A stretch of DNA of 64,000 nt from Dermatemys mawii (GCA_007922305.1 ML677460.1:159028-223027); one strand, 5' to 3'. Counted from the stretch's first letter, positions 1 through 11,140 are shown. A program made the numbers and translations. The notes: generated by a model from the sequence alone, not told the origin.

Positions 1-820
1 GTATTTTGAATGAAGTGTCTGGGGAAAATCTCAGCTTTGTTAGCACAAGCTTGCTGTGCATATCTTTCCCGTATGGAGGGGAAGGTGAACTATATAAATG
101 AACTTACATTATACAGATCCCTATGCACTATAAGATGGTATAGTTCTGGATTTATACTGCAGCAGGTATGCAAGGTTGGGGAGCAGGGAAATTGGTTGTT
201 GTCTTCTGTCTATCCTTGAGTGGGTTAGGTAAAGTACATTGTTAGCTTAGTTGGGTATATGGTGCCACCTGCTGTCATGCTGGGTGATAACAGTGCCTGG
301 AGAGGCAGTGTGAGAAGGGCCAGCCCAGCTTGAGGGTTAGAGGGCATAGCGGTTCCCAGACTGCACCCCATGGGTGACAACCCATCACACCCTAGATTAC
401 AAACCTCAGCAGGTTTGTCACATCCTCTCCCCTCCCACCACCTCCAGCAGCTCCCACCCTCCCATGCATTTACTGCTCTTCTCCTTCCAAGCAGAACCCA
501 CCACTAGTTCCCTAATAATCCTTTACCTGAGCCAACTCCATTGCAGCCATTTCCTTCCCTCGGAAAAACAGGATGATCTGGAGTGAAACGTGGACGTTAT
601 TCTTTAGCCTGCCAAGGTGAGAAGGACAATACAAGAGAATTCAGCTGGGGCTTTTGTTCATTTCACAAGCCAATTCCCCCCAGGATTATTCCTGCTAATG
701 GATGTTGGAGGTTCTGCCACACTGAAGTAGAGTGTGACCTTATTCCAGTACATGCCTAGCCCACTCCCACCAGGGTATAACCATCTGAGACATGGTGAAA
801 CCCTCCCAGTAACAGTTGCT
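1..820. other. Non-coding stretch, nothing recognised
   Basis: No convincing exon, RNA gene or complete repeat is visible. The short open frames here lack codon structure or family similarity that I can recognise. The stretch may contain old repeat fragments. Confidence 0.5.
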
Positions 821-1408
821 CTGTTACACTTATCAAGTTTGTGAGCGATACCAAGCTGGGAGGGGTTGCAAGTGCTTTGGAGGATAAGATTCAAATTCAA
901 AATGACCTGGACAAACTGGAGAAAAGGTCTGAAGTATTTAGGATGAAATTCAATAAGGACAAATCCCCCTACTCCACTTAGGAAGGAACAATCAGTTGCA
1001 CACGTACAAAATGGGAAATGACTGCCTGGGAAGGAGTACTGCGGAAAGAGATCTGGGAATCATAGTAGTTCTGTACAAGCTAAACACAAGTCAATGGTGT
1101 AACACTGTTAAAAAAAAAAAAAAGGAAACATCATTCTGGGATGTATTAGCAGGGGTACTGTAAGCAAGACACAACAAGTAATTCTTCTGCTCCACTCTGC
1201 ACTGATTAGGCCTCAACTGGAGTACTGTGTCCAGTTCATGGTGCCACATTTCAGGAAAGATGTGAACAAACTGGAGAAAGTCCAGAGAAGAGCAACAAAA
1301 ATGATTAAGAGGGCTAGAAAACAAAACCCTAAGAGGGAAGAGTGAAAAAAATTGTTTTTTTTAGTCTGCACAAGAGAAGACAGAGGGAACATGATAACAG
1401 TTTTCAAG

Positions 1409-1920
1409 TACATAGGATATCAGAGTTAGAAGGGACCACAGGAGGTCATCTAGTCCAACGCCCTGCTCAAAGCAGGACCAATCTCCAACTAAATCATCCA
1501 AGCCAGGGCTTTGTCAAGCCTGACCTTAAAAACCTCTGAGGAAGGAGATTCCACCACCTCCCTAGGTAACCCATTCCAGTGCTTCACCACCCTCCTAGTG
1601 ATATTTTCCCCTAATATCCAACCTAAACCTCCCCCACTGCAACTTGAGACCATTACTCCTTGTTCTGTCATCTGCTACCACTGAGAACAGTCTAGACCCA
1701 TCCTCTTTGGAACCCCCTTTCAGGTAGTTGAAAGCAGCTATCAAATCTCCCCCACCTCATTCTTCTCTTCTGCAGCGTAAATAATCCCAGTTCCCTCAGC
1801 CTCTCATAAATCATGTACTCCAGCCCCCTAATTATTTTTGTTGCCCTCTGCTGGACTCTTTCCAATTTTTTCATATCTTTCTTGTAGTGTGGGGCCCAAA
1901 ACTAGATAAAGTACTCCAGA
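1409..1920 (-). mobile_element. CR1 LINE 3' end, nested insertion
   Basis: The segment starts on the plus strand with 'cataggatatcagagttag', the reverse complement of a CR1 3' terminus, and continues backwards through the 3' UTR and last RT codons. It sits inside the plus-strand CR1 copy, whose sequence 'ttttcaagta...aaaagattgttacaag' is broken here, so it is the younger of the two. Confidence 0.85.
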
Positions 1921-2095
1921 GGGGGAGGATAGCTCAGTGGTTTGAGCACTAGCCCATTAAACCCAGGGTTGTAAGCTCAACCCCTGAAATAGCCATATAA
2001 GGATCTGGGACAGAAATCTGTTGGTGAGATTGTGGCGTGCAGGAAGTCAGATTAGATGATCATTATGGTTCCCTTCTGACCTTAAAAGTCTATGA
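1921..2095 (+). mobile_element. tRNA-derived SINE (tortoise-type)
   Basis: The 5' part has an A box (tagctcagtgg) and a tRNA-like body with a weak B box (gggttgtaagctcaaccc). A non-tRNA body follows, and the 3' tail (gatgatcattatggttccc, ccttaaaagtctatga) resembles a CR1-type LINE 3' end. This is the composite structure known for turtle Pol III SINEs, which borrow LINE retrotransposition machinery. It adjoins the nested CR1 with no obvious spacer. Confidence 0.8.
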
Positions 2096-2330
2096 AACAC
2101 AAAAGATTGTTACAAGCAAGAGGGAGAAATATTGTTCTTAACCTCTGAGGATAGGACATAAAGCAAGGGACTTAAATTGCAGCAAGGGCAGTCTAGGTTG
2201 GACATTAGGAAAAACTTCCTGTCAGAGTGGATAAGCACTGGAATAAATTGCCTAGGGAGGTTGTAGAATCTCCATCATTGGGGATTTTTAAGAGTAGGAT
2301 GGACATACACCTGTCAGGGATGGTCTAGAT

Positions 2331-2528
2331 GAGGGGTTCTCAAACTGGAGGCCAAAAGTTATTGCAGGGGGGTTGTGAGCTGCCATCCTCCTCCTCAAAC
2401 CCTGTTTTACCTTATGCATTTATAATAGAGTTAAATACATTAAAAAGTCTTTTTTAATTTACAAGGGTGTTACACTCAGAGCTTGCTACGTGAATGGGGC
2501 CACCAGTACAAAAGTTTGAGAACCAATG
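2331..2528. mobile_element. hAT-type MITE
   Basis: The inverted ends are GAGGGGTTCTCAAACT and AGTTTGAGAACCAATG. They are flanked by 8-bp direct repeats GTCTAGAT / GTCTGGAT (7 of 8 match), as expected for hAT transposition. The element is about 198 bp and inserted into the 3' end of the plus-strand CR1. Confidence 0.8.
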
Positions 2529-2887
2529 GTCTGGATAATATTTAGTCCTGACTTGAGTGCAAGGGTCTGGACTAGATGACCTCTCAAGGTCCCTTTCAGT
2601 GTGAACAAAAGGCTAGAGAAGAGCAGAATCAAAGGAGTCACTTTGGGGGATTCTCCCTGTCATTGTCCCCAAGGCAGCTGTCTCAGGTTTTCAAAGCTGT
2701 TTGATGCTCCAGCCTTTATACACTCTGTCCTGGGAGAGCCCCTTTCATGGGCTGGGCCTAATTTTAGCTTTTGGCAAGTGTGACTCTGGGGGCTCTGAGA
2801 CTGGGCTGCCTTGCATCAGCACATCTTGTTTCTTTCTGTGGCTCCCCAGTGAGTCCAAATGAGTAGATACTCCTCCTAGAGACTGTG

Positions 2888-3060
2888 AACATAACTGCCC
2901 ACTGCGTCAGACCAATGGTCCATCTAGCTCAGTGGCCAGTGCCAGGTGCTTCAGAGAAACAGGGAATCATCAAATGATCCATCCCCCATCACCCACTGCC
3001 AGCTTCTGGCAAACAGAGGCTAGAGACACCACCCCTGCCCATCCTGCCTGTGACACTGAC
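2888..3060 (-). mobile_element. CR1 LINE 3' UTR fragment
   Basis: The words 'gtcagaccaatggtccatctag', 'atcaaatgatccatccccc' and 'cttctggcaaacagaggcta' recur at 35.6 and 38.6 kb and belong to a CR1 subfamily 3' region in reverse orientation. No coding part remains. Confidence 0.7.
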
Positions 3061-3079
3061 AGATGAGGTATTAGCTCTT

Positions 3080-3858
3080 CCAAAAGCCCCCGTGTTTTAA
3101 ATGAACATGGACTAACACAACTGGAATCAGTCTGGCTCACCTGTGTTAGTATTGTTAAAACTGGTATTAGAATTATAAGAAGGTGTTTAGTTTTTAAATT
3201 TTATTGAATGCTGGTGAGTTGCTGCCTGGCTTAATATCTGACTAGTTACACTGTGAGCCTCTGTTGCTTTGTAAATCACCAAACAGGAGAGAGACTTTAC
3301 CTATGTGAAGTGCTGACTGGCAACAGAATGCATTACACCCTGCCTGGCAGGAAAGGTCCATCAACACCAGATAGACTATTATGGAATGTTAAAGACAACA
3401 CAAGACTGTTGTGCTCTTGACGGCCCATTAGCTGAGTTTGCAGTTCAGAGTACATGGCAGGAATGAGGAAAAAACCCATTCAGAAGGAACTGATTATCTG
3501 TATGCTGCTTGGACTCGGGTCGGGGAGATGGGGGGAATTTATCGGTATAAGCAAGAGATCCCCAACTGCTTAGCCGGAGTTAGTCCTAAAGAATACGTAG
3601 ACTCAGAGCTTCCTTATTATAGAAGCTCCTATTACCTTCTGAAATTTAAGATTGTAACTCATCTGAGTCTATGTGATTACCTGCCTTAACTTTGAAAACA
3701 ACTCTCTTTCTTTTAAATAAATCTTAATACAGGTTATTACAGGACTGATTACAAGTGTTGTCTTTGTTGTGAGATCTAAGATTCAAGTGACCTAAGAAAG
3801 TGACTGGTCCTTTGGGACTGGCAGTAACCTGAACATTGTTGTGATTCATAGTGTAAGG
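3080..3858 (+). mobile_element. LTR-like repeat, no clear boundaries
   Basis: The block has an LTR-like 3' composition: a pyrimidine-rich run, then tttaaataaatcttaatac (polyadenylation signal AATAAA), then about 110 bp of downstream sequence. I could not find matching TG...CA termini or a target duplication, so this is a tentative call. Confidence 0.35.
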
Positions 3859-4225
3859 CAGTGGTTCTCAACCAGGGGTCTAGTGCTCCAGGGAGGGACA
3901 CAAGCAGGTTTCAGGGGGCCACCAAGCAAAGCCAACATTAGACTCGCTGAGGCCCAGGGCAGAAAGCTGAAGTCCCAGTGCATAGGTTGAAGTCCGGGGC
4001 CCTGAGCCCCACCAGCCAGGGCTGAAGCCAAAGCCTAAACAATGTAGCTTTGTGGAGATCCCTGTGGCACGGGGCCCCAGGCAGTTGCCCTGCTTGCTAC
4101 TCACTAATGCCAGCCCTGGCATTTATATGGAGAAAACCAGTTATTGTGGCTCACATGTGCTGTGGAGTTTTTAATAGCATGTGGGGCGGGGGGAGACTCA
4201 GAAAGAAAAAGGTTGAGAATTCCTG
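3859..4225. mobile_element. hAT-type MITE
   Basis: The termini CAGTGGTTCTCAACC and GGTTGAGAATTCCTG are inverted repeats. The flanking 8-mers GTGTAAGG / GTGAAAGG match at 7 of 8 positions. The element is 367 bp, non-coding, of the family with 'ctcaaccagggg' ends. Confidence 0.8.
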
Positions 4226-4547
4226 GTGAAAGGGACCATTTGTCACAAAGATGAGCTCACCTGCATGGTGAGATATATGGGATGACCCAAGGGGACTGTG
4301 ATTCCACGTGAATGCCGTTACAGTGCCTGATGCATTTACACTGAATAAGTGAAATCTACATATAGACCTGACAACCAATTTGGGGTTGTGTCCTGCTTCT
4401 TACCAGTCTGCCTAAGGCTGGAGCTCATGTTCTTCAGTCACTGAAGACAGTGTTACAGAGATTTACAGGTGCAATGCCAGCAACAGCAATTTGCAGCAAC
4501 GCAGAGCAGGCTTTACAGTGACAGAGTGTGGGCCAAATTGTCTATGG

Positions 4548-4756
4548 CAGGCCTGCACAACTCGGAAAGCAACGAGGGACATATTACTGCAAAAAACCCA
4601 GCTGTGGGCCGAAAAGTCCCACCCTTGCCTCGCCCCCATAAGCTTTCCCCCCACTGCACCGCCTGGCTTATCCCGCCCCTACTCACCCCCTGCGGGCCGC
4701 ACAGTGAGCCCATGCGGGCCGCATGTGGCCCCCGGGCCGTATGTTGTGCAGGCCTG
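4548..4756. mobile_element. hAT-type MITE with perfect 8-bp target duplication
   Basis: The inverted termini are CAGGCCTGCACAAC and GTTGTGCAGGCCTG (perfect). The flanks carry an exact 8-bp direct repeat GTCTATGG at 4540-4547 and 4757-4764. The element is 209 bp and has a 'ccccgggccgta' subterminal motif also found at about 28.70 and, with one change, 54.35 kb. An apparent ORF crossing it is not a gene. Confidence 0.9.
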
Positions 4757-4924
4757 GTCTATGGACTCCACCAAGACCCAGTTCTCCTCCAGTGCACATC
4801 AGTATCCCAGCCACCTTCAAGGAGGGTCTTTGCCAGCAGCTCTCATCTGACACCTGGCAAACCCATCACACCAAACACATCTTCTTGAAGGTATTTATCC
4901 ATAGGGGAGATCACATGAGGCTAT

Positions 4925-5600
4925 GACAAAGTGGGGGTTTATTCATCTTTTTATGTTGCATGCTGTTCTATACTAATACTGTGTGTATTTCAGCTTCCCA
5001 GTGTACTGCACCAATACTTTGGTGGAGGGAATTCAGTATGTGACTTTTGCTGAGGCCCTCATGGCAGGTGAAACTTCCCTGTTGCCTGCACTGATATAAC
5101 CTGAGACCCAGAAGAGGGATGTGACCAGGTGACAAAGAGAAGGAGGAGGGACATGAAGGGGGGTGTAAGAGGTCAGGTTGCTAGAAGAGGGCATTGCTGC
5201 ATGAGGGGACTGGAAGAGGGGGAGTCCAGGGCATTTGGCACAGGATTCCCAAGATGGACTTAGCTGAAAGTCACTCATTTCTGTGATAGCAAGCTCTGTT
5301 CTACGCTGTGTTCCTATCGCCTAATAAACCTTCTGTTTTACTGGCTGGCTGAGAGTCACGTCTGACCGTGGAATTGGCGTGCAGGGCCCTCTGGCTTCCC
5401 CAGGAAAGTGAGTCCAGGCAGACTCACTGAAGTAAGTGCACAGTGGGGCAGGGGATGCTGAATGCGTTGAGGTCACACCTAGGAAGGTCAAAACTATGTA
5501 AGCTTCTGCCCTGGAGACAGTATGTTCAGAGAGAGGAGGCTTCCTCAGAGTCCTGATTGGCTTCATACAGAGTAATTCAAGAGACTGACTGGTGACTTCA
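4925..5600 (+). mobile_element. LTR-like sequence related to the Gypsy LTR at 19.5 kb
   Basis: It contains taataaaccttctg followed by ctggctggctgagagtcac (about 5321-5356). The Gypsy LTR on the minus strand at 19.5-19.9 kb has almost the same polyadenylation/U5 segment. No flanking coding region is present, so it is a solo or fragmentary LTR. Its exact ends are not resolved. Confidence 0.55.
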
Positions 5601-5775
5601 TGACACAGGCATCTACAAAAGCTTGTAACTGGCCAAGAGTCATAATGACAGAGATCAATATATGGGTCTTATGTAAGGAACAAAGCATTTATATTGAAAA
5701 TCTACTTTATGGACTTGGAATGGAAATCAATCACCGAGAGATAACGGGCCACAGGATTGGCCTATCCACCAAGAG

Positions 5776-6127
5776 CGGCGGTTCTCAAACCTTTTGTTGT
5801 GGTGGCCCGTTTTCTGTTCCCCATGGCCGCTGTGACCCATGTGTATCCACCGAAATGCCGCTGAAGTGATTGTTTCCGCTTTCGGTGGCATTTCGGCGAA
5901 CACACTGTGCGCTTCAGAGTGTCCGTTGAAAAGCCGCTGAAACTGGAAACAATCACTTCAGCGGCTTTTCGGATGATTCTCAGAAGCGCATGGCATGTCC
6001 GCGGAAATGCAGCCAAAAGCAAAAGCGTTCTATTCAGAGGCACTTCAGCGGCACAGGGAGCTTGTGACCCCCTGGGACTTCGCCCGCGACCCCCTGGGGG
6101 GTTGCAACCCCAGTTTGAGAACTGCTG
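5776..6127. mobile_element. hAT-type MITE with internal palindrome
   Basis: The termini are CGGCGGTTCTCAAAC and GTTTGAGAACTGCTG, with an exact 8-bp duplication ACCAAGAG at 5768-5775 and 6128-6135. The interior holds 21-nt arms at 5857-5877 and 5945-5965 that are perfect reverse complements, so the transcript can fold into a hairpin. No transposase is encoded. Confidence 0.9.
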
Positions 6128-6135
6128 ACCAAGAG

Positions 6136-7425
6136 GGAGTCTTCACCAACATTCCCTCTAATATATATTTTTAAACAGTTCATAGGTATGGAAGAAGAAA
6201 GAATATTAAAACAAGGGATAATTAATAAGGTGCATTTAATATGAAATCAAATAAAAATAAAATTGACAGTGCCCTTGGAGTACATTTATTTTATCATTCT
6301 TTCTAACAACTCAAGCTAGTAAACACACCAAAATGTGGTACTGAAAACAGCTATAGAAATAAAGCAAAGTCATGGGCATTAAGTAAAAGCACAAAAAATA
6401 TGCACCAGAGACCCAATTTAATAACCTACTCCTAGCATAGACCACTAAATCTTCAGGGAAAGCTGCTCTCAAAAAATGAAGCATCTGCCAAAACACGAGC
6501 ATGCTATGGATTTTTGTAGTTCACGAAAGTATCCTTCTTGCATGCATATTATCTGCACACACAGCTCAGCTTTAAGATGCTAAACAAGTCTATGAGTCAA
6601 CTAGAAATCGCCATGCTCTCATTGCAAATATTAATACAATATTTTCTGATACTGGAAAGAAGTGTAAAAGATATTCACCCGAGTTTATACAATTTCTATG
6701 CGATGTCGATTCTTAATTTGATGAATACTTCACACACAGAGAACAGTAAAAATAAATAATAAAGCAACACAAGCAGAAAATAAAACCACAAACAAACAAG
6801 AGACGACACTGAAAACACGAAGGGAAGTAAAGCATCAAGTGGTTGGTTATGGGTATTTTAAATGAGTGTTTAGGACCCACACTGTGCAAGTTCATCAGAG
6901 CGCTGTAGAAACAGGCAAAGCTCTCCTGTTTTCACATTGCGTGTGTGTCACCAACTCAAAAACTCAGAGAAACGCTGGAGCACATTGACACATGGTTTTG
7001 GAGTTTGCAGACAGAGCTCTGCTTCAAAGAACTTGCAAATAAGGTCTTCATCCTACAAAACACTTAGCACTGCACCTACGGCTTGCTACTTCTGAGTCAA
7101 TGGGAGTACTCAGGCGGGAACTATACCAGATAACAAAGATCTGGCCTTAATCATTTCCAATACCTCTCCCCAACAAATTCTAAAACTGAATGGAAATCAC
7201 TTGTCTGGAATCCAACTCTAATTGTAAGGCCAAACAAATAAACAGCATCCATGGTAAAGTTCTTCCAGTTTTAACTATTTACCATGTATTGATGAGTAAC
7301 ACAGGATATTTTTTAAACAATCATTAAGATCACAGTGTTCAGATTCCTACAACACTTCAAAAGAAGTATGTTGTTAAAAGAATCCTCGTCTTTCTTACTT
7401 TAAGCGATTAACACCTATGTAAGCT
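6136..7425. other. A/T-rich non-coding stretch, nothing recognised
   Basis: The stretch is low in CpG and rich in A and T. The open frames are short and not convincing. It could be intronic or intergenic; no repeat family is clear. Confidence 0.5.
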
Positions 7426-7427
7426 TT

Positions 7428-7612
7428 CAGCCTCTTAGAATTGGTATGCTAATATACAACCTTTTTTTTTGCTTTCTGTGTATATAAATACATCTTACTT
7501 CTGTTCCATTCTATGCATCCGATGAAGTGGGCTATAGCCCACGAAAGCTGATGCTGAAATAAACTGGTTAGTCTCTAAGGTGCTACAAAGTCTTCCTCGG
7601 CTTATTTATGTA
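7428..7612 (+). repeat. Interspersed repeat with 'gatgaagtgggctatagccc' core
   Basis: The core includes a short palindrome (GGGCTATAGCCC), then 'acgaaagctgatgctgaaat', 'ggttagtctctaaggtgcta'. The same sequence recurs at 16.93, 45.9 (reverse) and 46.15/47.05 kb, so it is a dispersed family. I do not assign it to a named class. Confidence 0.75.
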
Positions 7613-7763
7613 AGCTTTGTTTGAAATGTAATCATGCCAATGTCATGAGCTAGGCTATTCACGTGCTTTTGCACCAGTATTCATTCACTAAAGCTCCAAT
7701 CTTGCACACAGCTATGCATGGGAGCCCTCCACATGCATAACTGTTTGCACAGTCAGTATCTAA

Positions 7764-8430
7764 GGGCTTGGGTACACTTGCAGCTGTAGAGCACTTTGGG
7801 TTAAACCAGCCTTTGGAGAGCACAGTAGGGAAAGCTCTGCAATCTGTCCACACAGAAAGCTGCAAGTGCACTAGTGTGGTCACATTTGTGGCAGTTGCAG
7901 CAGCATTGGGAGTGGTGCATTATGGGCTGCAACTTGCTTTCAAATGCAGAAGGTGGGGTGGAGTGTAACAGAGAGTGTGTTATGTGTATGGGGGTGGGGT
8001 GCTGAGTGTGTCAGCATGCTGTCTTGTAAGTTCAGACCACCCATCACCGCTCTCTCTCACTCACTCAAAACAAGCAGCATTTCTCAGTAATGGTTGCTTT
8101 GCCCCAGAGCAGATAAACATGCAGCTGTCAGAAACAGCTTTGAAAGGGCATATCCTCATTCCTGCAGCCCATTCCAAAACAATGACAAGAGTGGTCACTT
8201 GACTTAAGGGGATTATGGGATGTTTCCGGAGATCAATCAGAGCTCAATAATGCAACTCCTTATTTACACTGATGCCGGGGCGTCTCAGCCAAGACACACC
8301 AAGTCTTATGCTTCTCATGGAGGTGGATTACCAGGAGCGCTCCAGCTGCACAGTCCACACGCTATAAATGCCTGCCAGTGTGGACCGGGGCTGCTTTAAT
8401 GTACTCTAACTTGCAAGTGTAGCCAAGCCC
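7764..8430. mobile_element. PIF/Harbinger-like MITE
   Basis: The ends GGGCTTGGGTACACTTGCA and TGCAAGTGTAGCCAAGCCC are inverted repeats with one mismatch. Both flanks carry the trinucleotide TAA (7761-7763 and 8431-8433), the 3-bp TWA target duplication expected for Harbinger elements. It is 667 bp with no transposase ORF, so it is non-autonomous. TIR-like ends of another superfamily remain possible. Confidence 0.65.
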
Positions 8431-8433
8431 TAA

Positions 8434-8870
8434 GAGAGAGAGTAAATAACATGAAAGCAGCTTCTTAAAGCCACACCAATCAAAATTAAATCACAGTTCT
8501 ATTTCTTTTAACCTTGGATTGCTAGAATTTACCCATAAGATCACTACAACAGAAAGATCAAAGTGTTTTTTCAGTTTGTTCACTGTGTGGACTTGTTTAG
8601 AGCCTGACCCTGTGCTCATTAAAACCTCATTGCAACCTAATCTGCAGTCTGCACTCTTTAAAAATACTCCAATAACCTCCTCAGAACTCTAGGAAGAGCA
8701 CAGATTATTAACATGCATCTACAACAGCAGCCTAAATGCTTTACAATAAAGCAAACACACTAGTACCAGCCAGATTGTGCATTAAGATCTACGAATGCAG
8801 AATCCCTCAGCCCTCTTTTACCTCTCTGCTTTGGATCTGTTTCCCTCCAAACTAAATTTTAGCTCAGTCT
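8434..8870. other. Non-coding stretch, nothing recognised
   Basis: A/T-rich unique-looking sequence between two DNA transposons. No exon, RNA gene or repeat boundary was seen. Confidence 0.5.
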
Positions 8871-8878
8871 TTCTAACA

Positions 8879-9153
8879 CAGGGTTTCTCAAACCGGGGGT
8901 CGCCGAGCGCTCCCAGGGAGGTTGCGAGCTCCCGGCGCCACTTATAAGCCGCCAAATGAATCACTTCCGCATTCGGCGGCTTTTCCAGCGGACATGCCGA
9001 GCTATTTCGGGAGCATTCGGCACGTCCGCTGAAAATAGCCGTCGAATGCGGAAGTAATGCATTTGGCGGCTTTTCAGCAGACCTACAAGGGTCCGTCGCA
9101 GCAGCGGACAAATGAGAAAGGGCTCGCGGTTCTCAGAAGTTTGAGAACCGCTG
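8879..9153. mobile_element. hAT-type MITE, CpG-containing
   Basis: The termini are CAGGGTTTCTCAAACC and AGTTTGAGAACCGCTG. The flanking 8-mers TTCTAACA / ATCTAATA agree at 6 of 8 positions. The interior has repeated, partly inverted 'gccgccaaatg' and 'ttcggcggcttttc' words and shares structure with the copy at 5776. Confidence 0.75.
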
Positions 9154-9161
9154 ATCTAATA

Positions 9162-10125
9162 CCTCTGGTAGATGTCCACCAGCTGTCTACTGAAACTCAA
9201 CATGGCACAAAGCAAGCACTTCATCTTTCCCTGCTGATACTAGATGAAAAATATTTGGTCTAGAACTGCAGAGGATTAATTGTTTTGTGTTTGCATTATA
9301 ATTCTAACAGTGGAAAACAGTGGGGTTGCCACATTATTCCCTCCCCGTCAGATTATTCCTGGCATGTTTCACTGGCTCAGTTACCAACTGCCCATGACAA
9401 ATACTTGAAAGAAGGGAGACGGAGCTGGAAATGGTGGCAGGAGGAGGAGGTGGAATAGGAGAGACACATTTGAAAGTATGTCAATTATTCTCATTCCACC
9501 ATAACAAAAAGTACAGGAGAAGAGAGCGGCACTTCAGAATCACCCAACATCGATGTGGAGAGAGCACTGGACAGGGACCATTCCTGGCTCTGCCATGGGA
9601 CTGCGGGGTGACCTTGCGTAAGTCATTGCACTTCTCTGCCTCCGACTGCAAACTTGTGAGAGACCCACAACTGCCTGTAAGGCTGCTAACTCCTCTCACC
9701 AACATCACTCTGCACAAAAAGCTAGGAAATTCACTTACATCCTGCGTTCATAAAGTTTTCCGTAAGGCTGCCTGGAGCTGTCTGGTGTCCCTCCAGAAGA
9801 GAGATCAGCAAAACTCAAACTTGTCATAATCAGGAAATGCAGAGATAAGGTACACACCAATGTAATCCTAATTCTGATCCACGTGAGAAATGACCCTTTC
9901 TTTACTCCTACAATACACCTATGTGCACCTGGCCATTTGAGACAGTGCCTCCCACTAAAGGACTCGTGAAAACGACAACCAGGGCACAGAATCAAGCACT
10001 TTACTTTGCAAAGACCTCTCAACTTTATTTACCCAGCTGCCCACTCACTGAGGTCTCCTCTCTCCAGAGCTGCTGATGCCTAAAATCTGTGCGAGTGTCA
10101 CCAGAGCAAAGGTAGATCAGCGCTG
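9162..10125. other. Non-coding stretch with a MIR/CORE-SINE fragment
   Basis: About 9540-9665 carries MIR-like words (tgaccttgcgtaagtcattg, cacttctctgcctc) typical of the CORE-SINE region. The rest shows no recognisable gene. A 132-codon frame spanning the MIR piece is rejected as a gene. Confidence 0.5.
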
Positions 10126-10129
10126 GGAG

Positions 10130-10292
10130 AGTCTTACAAGGGCAGCTGTGGAGTCTCTGTCCTCGGAGGGTTTTAAGAGCAGGTAGGACAAACCTCTCTC
10201 AGAGATCATCTCCGTAGACCTGGTGCTGCCCTGGCAGAGGGAGCTGGATGGCAGCTTGAGGTCCTGTCCAGCCCTACATTTCTGTGACGCTG
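10130..10292 (+). mobile_element. CR1 LINE 3' end fragment
   Basis: The segment ggttttaagagcaggtagg followed by gaggtcctgtccagcccta matches the last part of a CR1 3' UTR in plus orientation. It is short and divergent. Confidence 0.6.
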
Positions 10293-10379
10293 TGCAATAT
10301 ATACCTGTAAAACACACCGTACAGAACCTCCCCCCACACCCCCCGTCAGCCCCACTCCACAGCACGGGCCAGCTGCTGA

Positions 10380-10830
10380 GCCGTGAACAGAGCGAACACG
10401 GGCTAAACCCGAGAGCGGGCCAGAGCCCGGGGCACCGTCCCATGGCAGCAGGTCCCCGGCTCACGCACGACCCCCCCCNNNNNNNNNNNNNNNNNNNNNN
10501 NNNNNNNNNNNNNNNNNNNNNNNNNNNNNNNNNNNNNNNNNNNNNNNNNNNNNNNNNNNNNNNNNNNNNNNNNNNNNNGGGGGGGGGGGCGACCCAGTTC
10601 CCGCGCGCCTCTTACCAGCTCTGCCTTGGGGCCCGGCTCTCCCCCCCCCCGGAAGTGACGCACGCCGCTGTACGCAGGGGGGGAAGCGGAGACGCGTAAC
10701 GGTTCCAGCCGTTAGGGCGCCGCCCACTCCCCCCGCCGTTGGAGGGGGGGGGTCTCCACAGCCGCACCCCGACAGCAGGGGGGCGGGGAGCCCCTCAGGC
10801 GGAGCCTGCAGATAACGCGCCCAGAGACTC
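10380..10830 (-). promoter_or_regulatory. CpG island with possible first exon, interrupted by assembly gap
   Basis: Both sides of the gap are GC-rich with many CpG dinucleotides. A CCGGAAGTGACG motif (10649-10660) is an ETS-type promoter element. On the minus strand, gagctg|gtaaga at about 10613 is a good splice donor, so a short first exon (about 10614-10650) transcribed leftwards is possible. No coding start is visible and no second exon was recognised. The island could instead serve a plus-strand transcript. Confidence 0.45.
10479..10578. other. Assembly gap of 100 N
   Basis: Exactly 100 undetermined bases, the conventional placeholder for a gap of unknown length. It is bordered by a C run on the left and a G run on the right, which probably explains the sequencing failure. 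Confidence 0.99.
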
Positions 10831-10889
10831 CCGCAGGCGCTTCCCAGAGACGGGGGGAGATTCCCTGAGATGGGGGGGGGTAGCCCCAT

Positions 10890-11140
10890 CCCCTCCCCCC
10901 ACATCAAATCCCATCTCCTCCTTGTCATCCCCTCCCCCTTGAAGGCCCTCACCTAAGACCCCCCCAACCCTAGGATCCCATCCCCTACCTATCCAATCCA
11001 CCCTGCTCTCTGTCACCTGACTGCCCCAACCCTTCTCCACATCCCCACCCACTGACAGGCCCTGCCCAGAACCCCAACCTAGGCAACCCCCCTGCTCCCT
11101 ATCCCTTGACTGCCCCCTCCAGAGGCCCCACCCCTTCTTC
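10890..11140. repeat. C-rich degenerate minisatellite from a hAT-type element
   Basis: Repeated words such as 'cccctgctccct' and 'cttgactgccccctcc' resemble the interior of the hAT-like element at 53.7-54.4 kb. It is non-coding; open frames here arise from low complexity. Confidence 0.5.

Larger units (their letters stand above)
822..2605 (+). mobile_element. CR1 LINE 3' part (RT C-terminal end plus 3' UTR), interrupted
   Basis: Plus-strand CR1 sequence runs over about 822-1409, resumes at about 2097-2330 and ends at about 2529-2605. It includes the end of the RT region ([15 protein letters not shown] segment, then the 'lrlnKDK' area) and the typical 3' stretch with the 'ttaaattgcagcaag' and 'ttaggaaaaacttcct' words. 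Frameshifts and a poly-A tract at about 1110 make it non-coding. It was later split by a minus-strand CR1 plus SINE block and by a hAT MITE. Confidence 0.85.

Noticed and set aside
9431..9829. 132-codon plus-strand frame
   Set aside because: Overlaps a MIR/CORE-SINE fragment and lacks splice sites or a domain.
10223..10952. Frames crossing the N gap
   Set aside because: Open only because the gap is translated as unknown residues and the flanks are C/G runs.
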